Assembly: GCF_001667505.1 (NCBI RefSeq)
Contig: NZ_LZHZ01000072.1
Location: 1 to 55,846 of the forward strand
Direction: 5' to 3'
DNA length: 55,846 nt
DNA from: Mycobacterium sp. ACS1612
GTDB lineage: Bacteria > Actinomycetota > Actinomycetes > Mycobacteriales > Mycobacteriaceae
Of the stretch, positions 23,352-31,944 are shown one piece after another (positions within the stretch are counted from its first letter, which is position 1; every line of letters starts with the position of its first letter). Below the pieces are notes generated by a model. It was not told the origin of the DNA. It made no database searches and saw only the letters and a program-made list of their open reading frames with translations. A program made the position numbers and the translations under genes.

Positions 23352-24455
23352 CTACAGCCAGTGGTTGTGCCGGAAGGTTCGGTACAGCAGCGAGCAGACG
23401 ATCACCATCGTCAGCAGCACCGCCGGGTAGCCCCACACCCAATGCAGTTCGGGCATGTGGTCGAAGTTCATGCCGTAGATGCCCGCGAGCGCCGTCGGCA
23501 CGGCGGCGATCGCCACCCACGCGGAGATCTTGCGCATGTCGATGTTCTGTTGCATCGCCACTTTGCCGAGCGCGGCCTGCACCAGCGAACTCAACAGTTC
23601 GTCGTAGCTGGTGATCCGGTCGGAGGCTTGGGTGTTGTGGTCCAGCACGTCGCGCAGGTAGCGGCGCACCTCTTTCGAGATGAGGTCGTTGTGGTCGGTG
23701 CCCATGCGCTGCAGCGCCAGCGTCAACGGCGCAACCGCCCTTCGCAATTCGACGACCTCGCGCTTGAGCAGGTAGATGCACTCGATGTTGGTCTGCGTCA
23801 GCGGCGAGAAGATGTCTTCTTCCATCGCGTCGATGTCGGTCTCGATGAGGTCGGTGATGTCGAGATAGTTGTCGACGACATGGTCGGCGATCGCGTGCAT
23901 GACGGCGTAGGGGCCGAGCTTCAGCGTCCCCGGTGATGCGTCGAGGTGCTTGCGCAGCCCGGCCAGCCCGCCGTGCTCGCCGTGGCGCACGGTCACCACG
24001 AAGTCGGGGCCGACGAAGATCATGATCTCGCCCGTCTCGACGATCTCCCGCGCGATCGACATCGAGGCGTGCTCGACGTACTTCACCGTCTTCAGCACCA
24101 GGAACAGGGTGTTGTCGTAGCGCTCCAGCTTGGGGCGCTGGTGCGCGTGCACCGCGTCCTCGACCGCCAGATCATGCAGGCCGAACACGTCGGCGACCGC
24201 CTGCATCTGGTGTTCGTCGGGTTCGTGCAGGCCGATCCAGACGAACGCGGTGCTGCCTTGGCTCTCCAGTTCGCGGACCTTGGTCAGCGCGGCCGCGTGG
24301 GTGTACTTGCCCGGTGCGCGCTGGCCGTCGACATAGATGCCGCAGTCGACCATTGCGCGGGCCACCGGAACGTAAATCGACTTCGGCTCCGGGTGGGTGT
24401 GTTTGGTCTTGGCCACTGGCCGAAGGGATGACGGCAATGCGCGAAACGATGGCAT
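23352..24455 (-). CDS. corA: CorA-family Mg2+/Co2+ channel
   Basis: 367 residues. A large cytosolic domain is followed by the selectivity signature YGMNF (Gly-Met-Asn at about 328-330) between the two C-terminal TM helices, and a basic C-terminus (RTFRHNHWL). Conserved AVEDAVHAHQRPKLERYD in the N-domain. It imports Mg2+ as a pentamer. ATG 24455 is preceded by GGGAGATG. It stands in the same place and orientation as M. tuberculosis corA (Rv1239c). A functional relation to the MgtE-N/CBS protein at 14161 is possible but only inferred. Confidence 0.94.
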   Translation of the reverse strand: MPSFRALPSSLRPVAKTKHTHPEPKSIYVPVARAMVDCGIYVDGQRAPGKYTHAAALTKVRELESQGSTAFVWIGLHEPDEHQMQAVADVFGLHDLAVEDAVHAHQRPKLERYDNTLFLVLKTVKYVEHASMSIAREIVETGEIMIFVGPDFVVTVRHGEHGGLAGLRKHLDASPGTLKLGPYAVMHAIADHVVDNYLDITDLIETDIDAMEEDIFSPLTQTNIECIYLLKREVVELRRAVAPLTLALQRMGTDHNDLISKEVRRYLRDVLDHNTQASDRITSYDELLSSLVQAALGKVAMQQNIDMRKISAWVAIAAVPTALAGIYGMNFDHMPELHWVWGYPAVLLTMVIVCSLLYRTFRHNHWL

Positions 24456-24623
24456 CTCTCATCTCCCAGGGGAAGAACCGCTGCGCAGGTCTGATCAGCG
24501 GATTAATGCTACGCGCCTCGATGTACCCACACATTCCCGGCAGAACCGGGGTGCGCTAGTTTCGTCCCGGACAGACCTTCGCCCGCGGTGCGGGCATCGA
24601 ACTTCGCCCAAGGAGCATCCGAC

Positions 24624-25613
24624 GTGAGCACAACTCCACTCAAGGTCGCCGTCACCGGTGCCGCAGGCCAGATCGGCTACAGCTTGTTGTTCCGCCTTGC
24701 GAGCGGGTCGCTGCTGGGCCCCGACCGTCCGATCGAGTTGCGGCTGCTGGAGATCGAACCGGCGCTCAAGGCGCTCGAGGGTGTCGTGATGGAACTCGAC
24801 GACTGCGCGTTCCCGCTGCTGGCAGGCGTCGAGATCGGCTCGGATGCCAACAAGATCTTCGACGGCGCGAACCTGGCCCTGCTGGTGGGCGCGCGGCCGC
24901 GCGGTCCTGGCATGGAGCGCAGTGATCTGCTGGAGGCCAACGGCGCGATCTTCACCGCCCAGGGCAAGGCGCTCAACGAGGTGGCCGCCGACGACATCCG
25001 TATCGGCGTGACGGGTAACCCCGCCAACACCAACGCCCTGATCGCGATGAGCAACGCACCGGACATCCCCAAGGAGCGGTTCTCGGCGCTCACCCGCCTC
25101 GACCACAACCGCGCGATCAGCCAGCTGGCCAAGAAGACCGGCGCCAAGGTCACCGACATCAAGAAGGTGACGATCTGGGGCAACCACTCGGCCACCCAGT
25201 ACCCGGACATTTTTCACGCCGAGGTCGGCGGCAAGAACGCCGCCGAGGTGGTCGACGACCAGGCCTGGATCGAGAACGACTTCATCCCCACTGTCGCCAA
25301 GCGCGGCGCGGCGATCATCGACGCCCGCGGCGCCTCGTCGGCTGCCTCCGCCGCCTCCGCGACCACCGACGCGGCCCGTGACTGGCTGCTCGGCAGCCCC
25401 GAGGGCGACTGGGTGTCGATGGCGGTCATCTCGGACGGCAGCTACGGCGTGCCCGAGGGCCTGATCTCCTCGTTCCCGGTCACCACCAAGGACGGCAACT
25501 GGAGCATCGTGGGTGGCCTGGAGATCGACGAGTTCTCCCGCGGACGGATCGACAAGTCCACCGCCGAACTCGACGACGAGCGCAAGGCCGTTACCGAGCT
25601 GGGACTGATCTGA
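24624..25613 (+). CDS. mdh: malate dehydrogenase
   Basis: 329 residues, NAD-dependent, group of cytosolic-type MDHs. NAD-binding loop VTGAAGQIGY (10-19), substrate-binding Arg residues in ARPRGPGMERSD (90-101), catalytic Asp160 (LTRLDHNR) and His188 (TIWGNHSATQ). Interconverts malate and oxaloacetate in the TCA cycle. GTG 24624 has AAGGAG 9 bases upstream and gives exactly the known mycobacterial length; the longer start at 24588 does not. Malic enzyme starts 6 bases after the stop, so two malate-consuming enzymes share a transcript. Confidence 0.96.
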   Translation: MSTTPLKVAVTGAAGQIGYSLLFRLASGSLLGPDRPIELRLLEIEPALKALEGVVMELDDCAFPLLAGVEIGSDANKIFDGANLALLVGARPRGPGMERSDLLEANGAIFTAQGKALNEVAADDIRIGVTGNPANTNALIAMSNAPDIPKERFSALTRLDHNRAISQLAKKTGAKVTDIKKVTIWGNHSATQYPDIFHAEVGGKNAAEVVDDQAWIENDFIPTVAKRGAAIIDARGASSAASAASATTDAARDWLLGSPEGDWVSMAVISDGSYGVPEGLISSFPVTTKDGNWSIVGGLEIDEFSRGRIDKSTAELDDERKAVTELGLI

Positions 25614-25619
25614 GTCCCC

Positions 25620-26804
25620 GTGACCGAAACGCTGCCGCCGAACCTGCAGAGCGGGCAGATCGTCATCACTGATGAGGAGATCTTCGAAGCTCACGCGGGC
25701 GGCAAGCTATCTGCGGAACTGAAGACGCCGCTGGACACCCAGCGCGCCCTGTCCATCGCATACACCCCCGGGGTGGCCCAGGTCAGCCGTGCGATCGCCG
25801 CCGACCACAGCCTGGCGGCCCGCTACACCTGGGCCAACAGGTTGGTGGCTGTGGTCAGCGACGGCACTGCTGTGCTCGGCCTCGGCGACATCGGCCCTGC
25901 GGCCGCGCTGCCGGTGATGGAAGGCAAGTGCGCGCTGTTCAAGGAATTCGGCGGGCTGGACTCGATCCCGATCGTGCTGGACACCAAGGACCCCGACGAG
26001 ATCGTCGAGACCCTGGTACGGCTTCGACCGTCATTCGGGGCAGTGAACCTGGAGGACATCTCCGCGCCGCGCTGCTTCGAGATCGAGCGCCGCGTCATCG
26101 AAGCGCTCGACTGCCCCGTGATGCACGACGACCAGCACGGCACCGCGATCGTCGTGTTGGCAGCACTGATGGGGGCCGTCAAGGCGCTCGATCGTGACAT
26201 CACCTCGCTGCGCGTGGTGGTCTCCGGTGTCGGCGCGGCGGGCGTCGCGTGCACGAATATCCTTATGGCTGCTGGTGTTTCAGACATCACCGTGGTGGAC
26301 ACCCGCGGCATCCTGCACCCCGGCCGCGACGGGCTGACTCCGGTCAAGGCCGAACTCGCCGGCCGGACGAACCCCGACGGACTCACCGGCGGCATCGCCG
26401 ACGCGCTCGAGGGCGCCGATGTGTTCCTCGGCGTCTCAGGTGGTGTGGTGCCTGAAGAGATCGTCGCGACGATGGCTCCCGGCGGCATCGTGTTCGCGTT
26501 GTCGAATCCTGACCCGGAGATCCATCCCGACCTCGCCGCCCGGTACGCGTCGGTAGTGGCGACGGGCCGCAGCGACTTCCCGAACCAGATCAACAACGTG
26601 CTGGCGTTCCCCGGCGTGTTCCGCGGCGCGTTGGATGCAGGCGCCAAGCGCATCACCGAGCGGATGAAGGTGGCTGCGGCCGAGGCGATCTTCGCGGTGG
26701 CGTGTGAGGACCTCGCGCCGGATCGGATTGTGCCGAGCCCGCTGGATCCGCGCGTCGGCCCGGAGGTCGCGGCGGCGGTGGCCGCGGCGGCCGCCGAATC
26801 CTGA
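25620..26804 (+). CDS. NAD(P)-dependent malic enzyme (short bacterial type)
   Basis: 394 residues. Malic domain: catalytic Tyr in LSIAYTPGVAQVSRAIA, Lys in MEGKCALFKEFGGLDSIPIVLD, metal ligands in LEDISAPRCFEIE and MHDDQHGTAIV. NAD domain: VVSGVGAAGVACTNILMAAG, then FALSNPDPEI. Decarboxylates malate to pyruvate, feeding gluconeogenic or NADPH needs. It lacks the phosphotransacetylase-like domain of MaeB and is unlike the larger eukaryote-type Mez of M. tuberculosis. The GTG start lies 6 bases after mdh; co-transcription is likely. The C-terminus ends in an Ala-rich run. Confidence 0.92.
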   Translation: MTETLPPNLQSGQIVITDEEIFEAHAGGKLSAELKTPLDTQRALSIAYTPGVAQVSRAIAADHSLAARYTWANRLVAVVSDGTAVLGLGDIGPAAALPVMEGKCALFKEFGGLDSIPIVLDTKDPDEIVETLVRLRPSFGAVNLEDISAPRCFEIERRVIEALDCPVMHDDQHGTAIVVLAALMGAVKALDRDITSLRVVVSGVGAAGVACTNILMAAGVSDITVVDTRGILHPGRDGLTPVKAELAGRTNPDGLTGGIADALEGADVFLGVSGGVVPEEIVATMAPGGIVFALSNPDPEIHPDLAARYASVVATGRSDFPNQINNVLAFPGVFRGALDAGAKRITERMKVAAAEAIFAVACEDLAPDRIVPSPLDPRVGPEVAAAVAAAAAES

Positions 26805-26812
26805 TCGGCCCG

Positions 26813-27643
26813 ATGCGCCGACTGGCGGTGGCGCTGCTGGCGCTGATCGTCGTCGGTTGCGGGACGCGGGCGGGGCCGCCGTCGATCGCCGTCGGCGCTA
26901 CCTCGGATCCGGAATCGAAATTGGTGGCGCACATCTACGCGGCGGCGCTGCGGTTCTATGGCAGTCCCGCGCACGTGAAATCCGTGTCCGATCCGGTGGG
27001 TGAACTCGATTCCGGTGGCGTTCGGGTTGCGCCGGGCTTCACCGGTCAACTGCTGCACAGGTTCGACCCCGATGCGACCGCGCGCTCGGATGCGCAGGTG
27101 TACCGGACGCTGCTGTCCGTATTGCCGGAAGGTGTTGCGGCCAGCGACTATACGACCGCCGCGGAGGACAAGCCGGCGATCGCGGTGACGGAGCAGACCG
27201 CTGCGGCGTGGGGCGGGCGCGACGTCACCGCCGTCGCCCGCAACTGCGCGAAGGTGACCGCAGGTGTGCTTCAGAACGCGTCGTCACCCGCAAGGCTCGG
27301 GCAGTGCGCGCTGCCCAAACCCCGCCAATTCCCGGACCACACATCGCTGTTCGCGGCGCTGCAGGCCGGCCAGATCAACGCCGCATGGACGTCGGACGCA
27401 ACGCCGAACATTCCGACGGAACTGGTGGTGTTGTCCGACAAGACAGCACTGATCCCCGCCGAGAATCTCGTTGCGCTGTATCGGCGTAACGAACTCGACG
27501 AACAACAGGTGCTGGCGCTCAACGAAGTGGCGGGTGTGCTCGACACCGGGTCGTTCACCGATATGCGTCGACAGGTCGCAGAAGGCAAGGACCCGGGGCA
27601 GGTGGCGGACGCGTGGCTGGACGCCCACCCCTTGGGTCGCTAG
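26813..27643 (+). CDS. lpqZ: LpqZ-like lipoprotein, glycine-betaine-binding (OpuAC) fold
   Basis: 276 residues. Signal peptide MRRLAVALLALIVVGC with lipobox VVGC, Cys16. The remainder resembles OpuAC/ProX-type periplasmic binding proteins (IAVGATSDPESKLVAHIYAAALRFYG, then GFTGQLLHRFDPDATARS and TDATP-like NAAWTSDATPNIP). No permease or ATPase genes are adjacent, so transport is not proven; M. tuberculosis LpqZ at the same place is likewise orphaned. It starts 8 bases after the malic enzyme stop. The family-B repeat at 27654 probably ends this operon. Confidence 0.85.
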   Translation: MRRLAVALLALIVVGCGTRAGPPSIAVGATSDPESKLVAHIYAAALRFYGSPAHVKSVSDPVGELDSGGVRVAPGFTGQLLHRFDPDATARSDAQVYRTLLSVLPEGVAASDYTTAAEDKPAIAVTEQTAAAWGGRDVTAVARNCAKVTAGVLQNASSPARLGQCALPKPRQFPDHTSLFAALQAGQINAAWTSDATPNIPTELVVLSDKTALIPAENLVALYRRNELDEQQVLALNEVAGVLDTGSFTDMRRQVAEGKDPGQVADAWLDAHPLGR

Positions 27644-27653
27644 TCCCCCTCGC

Positions 27654-27714
27654 GCCAGTGACCGTGTTTGTACGCCGACACGCTGTGATTTGTGTACATT
27701 TCGCGGTCGCTCGC
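27654..27714. repeat. interspersed inverted-repeat element, family B copy 2 (convergent gap lpqZ/SDR)
   Basis: 61 bp, the same length as the element at 18162. The right arm GCGGTCGCTCGC is identical; the left arm GCCAGTGACCGT pairs at 9 of 12 positions. By my alignment 40 of 61 positions match copy 1, concentrated in the arms and GACACGC. It occupies the 87-bp gap between the stops of convergent genes and is a plausible bidirectional terminator. Confidence 0.7.
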
Positions 27715-27730
27715 GATTGAGAGTGTGACA

Positions 27731-28561
27731 TCAGTGCGCTTCGGGCACCATCCGGGCCATCACCGTGGAGAACAGACGCTGGTAGCCCGACCCGGTGAGC
27801 CGGACGATGAGGTCCAGCGCGGTGGCGTCCGGGCCGACCAGCACGCGGGCCTTGTTCTTGCGGACGCCGTCGAGAATGATCTGCGCCGCCTTCTCGGGGG
27901 TGGTGCTGGCAAGCTTCTTGTCGAAGGTGTTGGTGAGCTTCGCCTTGTCGACGCTGTCGACCGTCGTCATGTTGCGCACGATGTTGGTCTTGATGCCGCC
28001 GGGGTGCACGGTCGTCACCTTGACCGGATGGCCGGCGAGCTGCATCTCCTGACGCAACGCTTCGGTGAAGCCGCGGACCGCGAACTTCGCCGCGTTGTAG
28101 GCGCCCTGCCCCGCGACCGAGAAGATGCCGAAGATGCTGGACACGTTGACGACGTGGCCGTCGCCCGAAGCGATCAGGTGGGGGAGGAACACCTTGGTGC
28201 CGTTGACGACGCCCCAGAAGTCGACGTCCATCACCTTCTCGATGTCCTTGAACTGGCTGACCTCGATGTCGCCCGCGAACGCGATACCGGCGTTGTTGTA
28301 GATCTGGTTGACCTTGCCGAAGTGCTCGTTGACCGCGTCGGCGTACACCTGGAACGCCTCGCGCTCAGTGACGTCGAGGCGATCGGCTTTGACCGGCGCG
28401 CCGATCGCCTTGAGCCGCTCCTCGGTTGTCGCCAGACCTTCGGTGTCGATGTCGCTGATCGCCACGCTGGCTCCCGAACGGGCCAATTCGACGGCCATCG
28501 CTTGCCCGATGCCGGACCCGGCGCCCGTGACCACCGCGACTTTCCCGGCGAAGCCCTGCAT
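27731..28561 (-). CDS. short-chain dehydrogenase/reductase (Rv1245c-like)
   Basis: 276 residues, classical SDR. Cofactor loop VTGAGSGIGQAMA near residue 10; IYNNAGIA; catalytic Ser in NVSSIFGIF and YNAAKFA with Tyr and Lys about residues 157 and 161. After residue 190 comes HPGGIKTNIVRN, typical for NAD(H)-dependent alcohol or hydroxy-fatty-acid dehydrogenases. Substrate unknown. ATG 28561 gives the same length as M. tuberculosis Rv1245c. Its frame stays open upstream into a decayed aldehyde dehydrogenase (28634-28902). It is probably the last gene of an operon with the FAD/Fe-S dehydrogenase. Confidence 0.88.
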   Translation of the reverse strand: MQGFAGKVAVVTGAGSGIGQAMAVELARSGASVAISDIDTEGLATTEERLKAIGAPVKADRLDVTEREAFQVYADAVNEHFGKVNQIYNNAGIAFAGDIEVSQFKDIEKVMDVDFWGVVNGTKVFLPHLIASGDGHVVNVSSIFGIFSVAGQGAYNAAKFAVRGFTEALRQEMQLAGHPVKVTTVHPGGIKTNIVRNMTTVDSVDKAKLTNTFDKKLASTTPEKAAQIILDGVRKNKARVLVGPDATALDLIVRLTGSGYQRLFSTVMARMVPEAH

Positions 28562-28633
28562 AACGCACTCCCTCGTGTCGGTTGACTCGGCGTCGAGGCT
28601 AGTCGGTACCGCGGGTCCCGCGTACGGGGGCCT

Positions 28634-28902
28634 GGCAGTGCTGATCAGTTTGTAGTCGAGGATCTCGTCGACACCGACCCGACCGCCTTCGCGGCCCAGC
28701 CCTGATTCCTTCACACCGCCGAACGGCGTGGCGGGATCGGAGCAGGATTCGCTGCGTCGCCGCGGCGCCGTCTTCCCCCAACTGGGTTGCGCACGCACGG
28801 CGGCGTCCAAGGCGCGTCGACCCATTTGCCGTCGATGAACAGCTGTCGTGGATATGACGCCGCGAATTCGGTGAAGCGCTCGGTCGGGATGGTGGCAGTC
28901 AT
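28634..28902 (-). pseudogene. aldehyde dehydrogenase remnant with two internal deletions
   Basis: On the minus strand ATG 28902 (after AAAGGAATTC) starts MTATIPTERFTEFAASYPRQ, continuing LFIDGKWVDA, a normal ALDH N-terminus. A second frame then reads ALDAAVRAQPSWGKTAPRRR (ALDH residues about 60-85). Then, after a second junction, it reads DPATPFGGVKESGLGREGG and VGVDEILDYKLISTA, the canonical ALDH C-terminus. Cofactor and catalytic regions, including the Cys nucleophile and FELGG segment, are missing; only about 270 of about 1,400 bp remain and the frame is broken. The start overlaps the stop of the upstream dehydrogenase (ATGA), so an oxidase-ALDH-SDR operon once existed here. The C-terminal part now reads into the SDR without a stop. 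Confidence 0.8.
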
Positions 28903-31799
28903 GGCCGAATTCCTTTGTGGTCTCGTAGCCCGCGCGCGAGCAGCTGTGCCACGTGCTGCGGTGGCGGGTTGCCGTGTGGATTGATGTGTGAAATCTGCGT
29001 CTGGCAACTGAAACCGTCGGCCGCGATCGCGGACCGGGCCGCCTCGTGTTCCAGTGCCGGCCGAAGTGCGAGATCGGCGACGCGCATTGACACGTCGTAG
29101 TGTTCACGCTCGAACCCGAAGTTGCCCGCCAACCCGCAGCACCCCGCTGCTTCCTGCACGGTACTCACGCCCAGGCGGTCGAGCAGCCGGCGCTGGGCGG
29201 TCGCGCCGAAGACCGCGTACTCGTGGCAGTGCTGTTGCAGGACCAGTTGATCGGGAAGACACGGCGGCCGCCAACCCTGATCCAGACGGTCCTCGACCGC
29301 CGCTCCGAATGTCGTGACGCGGGCAGCCACTCGACGGGCGGCATCGCCGGGCACCAGTTCGGGCACGTCCTTGTGAAGCGCTGCCGCGCAACTGGGTTCG
29401 AGTACCACGATCTGTGATGGTCCTGTCGCATCGAGGATCTTCACGGTCCGCTTCAGCACTCGTTTTGCGATCGACAGCTGCCCGGTGGTGATCCACGTCA
29501 ACCCGCAGCAGGCGCCGCGAACGTTGGTCAGCTCGGCGCCGGCGTCGGTGAGCACGGCAGCGGCATCGGCCAGCAGGTCGGGGCGGAACGCGGAGGTGAA
29601 CGTGTCGGAGAACAACACTGTGTCGTGGTGCCCGACACTAGACAAATATGGCTGCACTGCCCACTTCCCCGCTCGTGCGCGCGAGAACTCGGGAACAGTT
29701 CGTTGCGCGGTGACCCCGCCCGCCGCGGCAACGGCTCTGTGCAGCGGCTTGATCCGGGTGGCGCGGTTGACCACCGACGGCATCAGTCCGGCGAGACGCG
29801 CCAACACCGGAAGCCACCCCAGCGAGTAGTGGCTGCGGGGCCGAATCCGACCCCGGTAGTGCTGGTACAGGAATTCGGATTTGTAGGTGGCCATGTCGAC
29901 GCCGACGGGGCAGTCGCTGGAACACGCCTTGCACGACAGGCACAGATCCAGCGCCCCATGAACGTCGGAGGACCGCCAGCCGTCGGTGATCACCTCGCCG
30001 CGCAGCATCTCCTGTAGCGCCCTGGCCCGGCCGCGGGTGGAGTGGTTTTCGTCATGAGTGGCGCGGTAACTCGGGCACATGATGCCGCCGGTATCGCTGC
30101 GGCAGCGCGCGATTCCCACGCATCTCTCGACGGCATCGCCGAATCCGCCGCGGTCATGCGGATAGGTGAACCCGCGCAACGAGCCGGTGGTTTCGGCGAG
30201 CGGCAGCGGCGCCAAGCTCGCGGTGACCGGCTCCGGATCGACGATGATTCCCGGGTTGAGCAGACCGACCGGATCGAAGGTCTTCTTCACCGCCCCGAAC
30301 AGGTCGACCATCTGCGGGCTGTACATGATCGCAAGCAGTTCGCTGCGCGATCGCCCGTCGCCGTGCTCGCCGGAAAGGGTGCCGCCATAGCGGGTGACCA
30401 ACTCCGCAGCAGCGCAAGCGAATCGCCCCATTGCCGCGATGCCGGTGGGCGTACGAAGGTCGAAGTCGATACGTACGTGGATGCAGCCGGCACCGAAATG
30501 TCCGTACAACACCCCGGTGAGGCCGTGTTCGGCGAGCAGCTTGCGAAAGTCGCGTAGATAGCCCGGCAGTTCGGTGGGCGCGACCGCGGCGTCCTCCCAA
30601 CCTGTCCACGTCTGCGTCCCGTCGGCGCGTCGGGCGGCGAGTCCCGCGCCGTCTTCGCGGACCCGCCACAACGATGCACGATCAGCGGCATCGGGGACGA
30701 TCCGTGCATCCGACAGCTTGCCGTTGCGTTGCAGTCGCAGGACCAATTGGTCGGCCCGCGCGGCGACTTCGCCCGCGTCTGCGCCGTCGAGATCGATGAA
30801 GAGCCAAGCGCTGCCGTCGGGCAGGCCGGTCACGGAGTCCGCACCGCGTCGCGCTCGCATCGTCGCAACGATGCTTTCGTCGACGCCCTCCACGGCGGCC
30901 GGCGAGAACTCCAGGACGGTCGGCACATCATCGGCGGCGGCCACCACGTCCGGATAGCCGACCGCGACGAGCAACGCGGCCGGGGCGGTCGGAACAAGGG
31001 CGAGGGTGGCGCCGACCACGACGGCGCACGTCCCCTCGGTACCGACGATCATGCGGGCGACGTCGAAACCGTTCTCCGGCAACAGATGCTGCAATTGATA
31101 GCCCGACACCTGCCGAGGGATGCGGCCTAGTTCCGTTCTGATCGGAGCGAGATTCTCGGCCGCGAGCGAACGCAGATCGGCGTTCAGTGCCCCCGCACGC
31201 GCCAATGCCGCCGGGTCATCGGACCGCGCAGGGCGCACCCCGCCGCGGCCGGCTATCACATGGCTGCCGTCGGCGAGCACCAACTCCAATTCGACGACGT
31301 GATCGACCGTGCGGCCATGGCGCACTGAGTGATTGCCGCAGGCGTCGTTGCCGATCATGCCGCCCAGCGTCGCGCGGCTGTGCGAGGACGGGTCCGGACC
31401 GAATTGGAGCCCATGCGGCCGCAGCACGCGTTGCAGGTCGTCGAGTACCACTCCCGGCTGCACCGTCGCCGTGCGGTTGTCGACGTCGATGTGTCGCACC
31501 GCGTTCATGTGGCGCGAGAAGTCGAGCATCAAACCGCGGCCGATGGCGTTGCCTGCCATGCTGGTGCCACCGCCGCGGGGGACCACCGGCACGCCGTGTT
31601 CTCGACATGCCGCCAACAGCGCGATCACGTCGGCTGGCCGACGCGGATAGGCCACGCCCAGCGGGGCGACCCGGTAGTGCGAGGCGTCGTAGCCGTACTG
31701 CGCGCGGGCTCCCGGCCCGAAGTCGGCGGCGACGTCGAGCCGTTGCACCACCTCGCGGAGCTGCTCAGCAGGCGAGGCCCCGGCTTTTCTCACTGGCAT
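28899..31799 (-). CDS. FAD-linked 2-hydroxyacid dehydrogenase fused to a 4Fe-4S/CCG oxidoreductase domain (YdiJ/GlcD-GlcF type)
   Basis: 966 residues. Residues about 35-215 are the FAD-binding PCMH domain (VVPRGGGTSMAGNAIG). Residues about 230-510 are the FAD-linked oxidase C-domain with zinc-type ligands of D-2-hydroxyacid dehydrogenases (YGHFGAGCIHVRI; LSGEHGDGRSRS). A ferredoxin-like segment with CLSCKACSSDCP lies near 615-630, and two Cys-rich CCG-type segments follow (CCGLTWITTGQL; CCGLAGNFGFE). The layout equals a fused GlcD plus GlcF and resembles E. coli YdiJ, linked to D-2-hydroxyglutarate oxidation. It probably oxidises a D-2-hydroxyacid and passes electrons to the respiratory chain. 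It lies directly downstream of kgd on the same strand (145-bp gap). Replaces the Rv1246c-Rv1247c toxin-antitoxin pair of M. tuberculosis. Confidence 0.87.
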   Translation of the reverse strand: MPVRKAGASPAEQLREVVQRLDVAADFGPGARAQYGYDASHYRVAPLGVAYPRRPADVIALLAACREHGVPVVPRGGGTSMAGNAIGRGLMLDFSRHMNAVRHIDVDNRTATVQPGVVLDDLQRVLRPHGLQFGPDPSSHSRATLGGMIGNDACGNHSVRHGRTVDHVVELELVLADGSHVIAGRGGVRPARSDDPAALARAGALNADLRSLAAENLAPIRTELGRIPRQVSGYQLQHLLPENGFDVARMIVGTEGTCAVVVGATLALVPTAPAALLVAVGYPDVVAAADDVPTVLEFSPAAVEGVDESIVATMRARRGADSVTGLPDGSAWLFIDLDGADAGEVAARADQLVLRLQRNGKLSDARIVPDAADRASLWRVREDGAGLAARRADGTQTWTGWEDAAVAPTELPGYLRDFRKLLAEHGLTGVLYGHFGAGCIHVRIDFDLRTPTGIAAMGRFACAAAELVTRYGGTLSGEHGDGRSRSELLAIMYSPQMVDLFGAVKKTFDPVGLLNPGIIVDPEPVTASLAPLPLAETTGSLRGFTYPHDRGGFGDAVERCVGIARCRSDTGGIMCPSYRATHDENHSTRGRARALQEMLRGEVITDGWRSSDVHGALDLCLSCKACSSDCPVGVDMATYKSEFLYQHYRGRIRPRSHYSLGWLPVLARLAGLMPSVVNRATRIKPLHRAVAAAGGVTAQRTVPEFSRARAGKWAVQPYLSSVGHHDTVLFSDTFTSAFRPDLLADAAAVLTDAGAELTNVRGACCGLTWITTGQLSIAKRVLKRTVKILDATGPSQIVVLEPSCAAALHKDVPELVPGDAARRVAARVTTFGAAVEDRLDQGWRPPCLPDQLVLQQHCHEYAVFGATAQRRLLDRLGVSTVQEAAGCCGLAGNFGFEREHYDVSMRVADLALRPALEHEAARSAIAADGFSCQTQISHINPHGNPPPQHVAQLLARGLRDHKGIRP

Positions 31800-31944
31800 G
31801 ATTGTTCAACAGTAGAGCAGTACTGCGCGTCCGCCCCGGCGCGCTGATGAGCGAGATGGACGTGGTGGCCGTCGACGAATACGGCCGGGAATTCGACAAA
31901 GTCACGTTCCGCCGCCAGGTCCGCGCCTGCGCCGCAAGAACGAG

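Noticed and set aside
31802..31944. Possible small gene in the gap between the FAD/Fe-S dehydrogenase and kgd (MSEMDVVAVDEYGREFDKV from 31847)
   Set aside because: The first 25 codons look protein-like but there is no ribosome site, and the frame continues as nonsense antisense to kgd. It could be a decayed gene end; nothing firm supports it.
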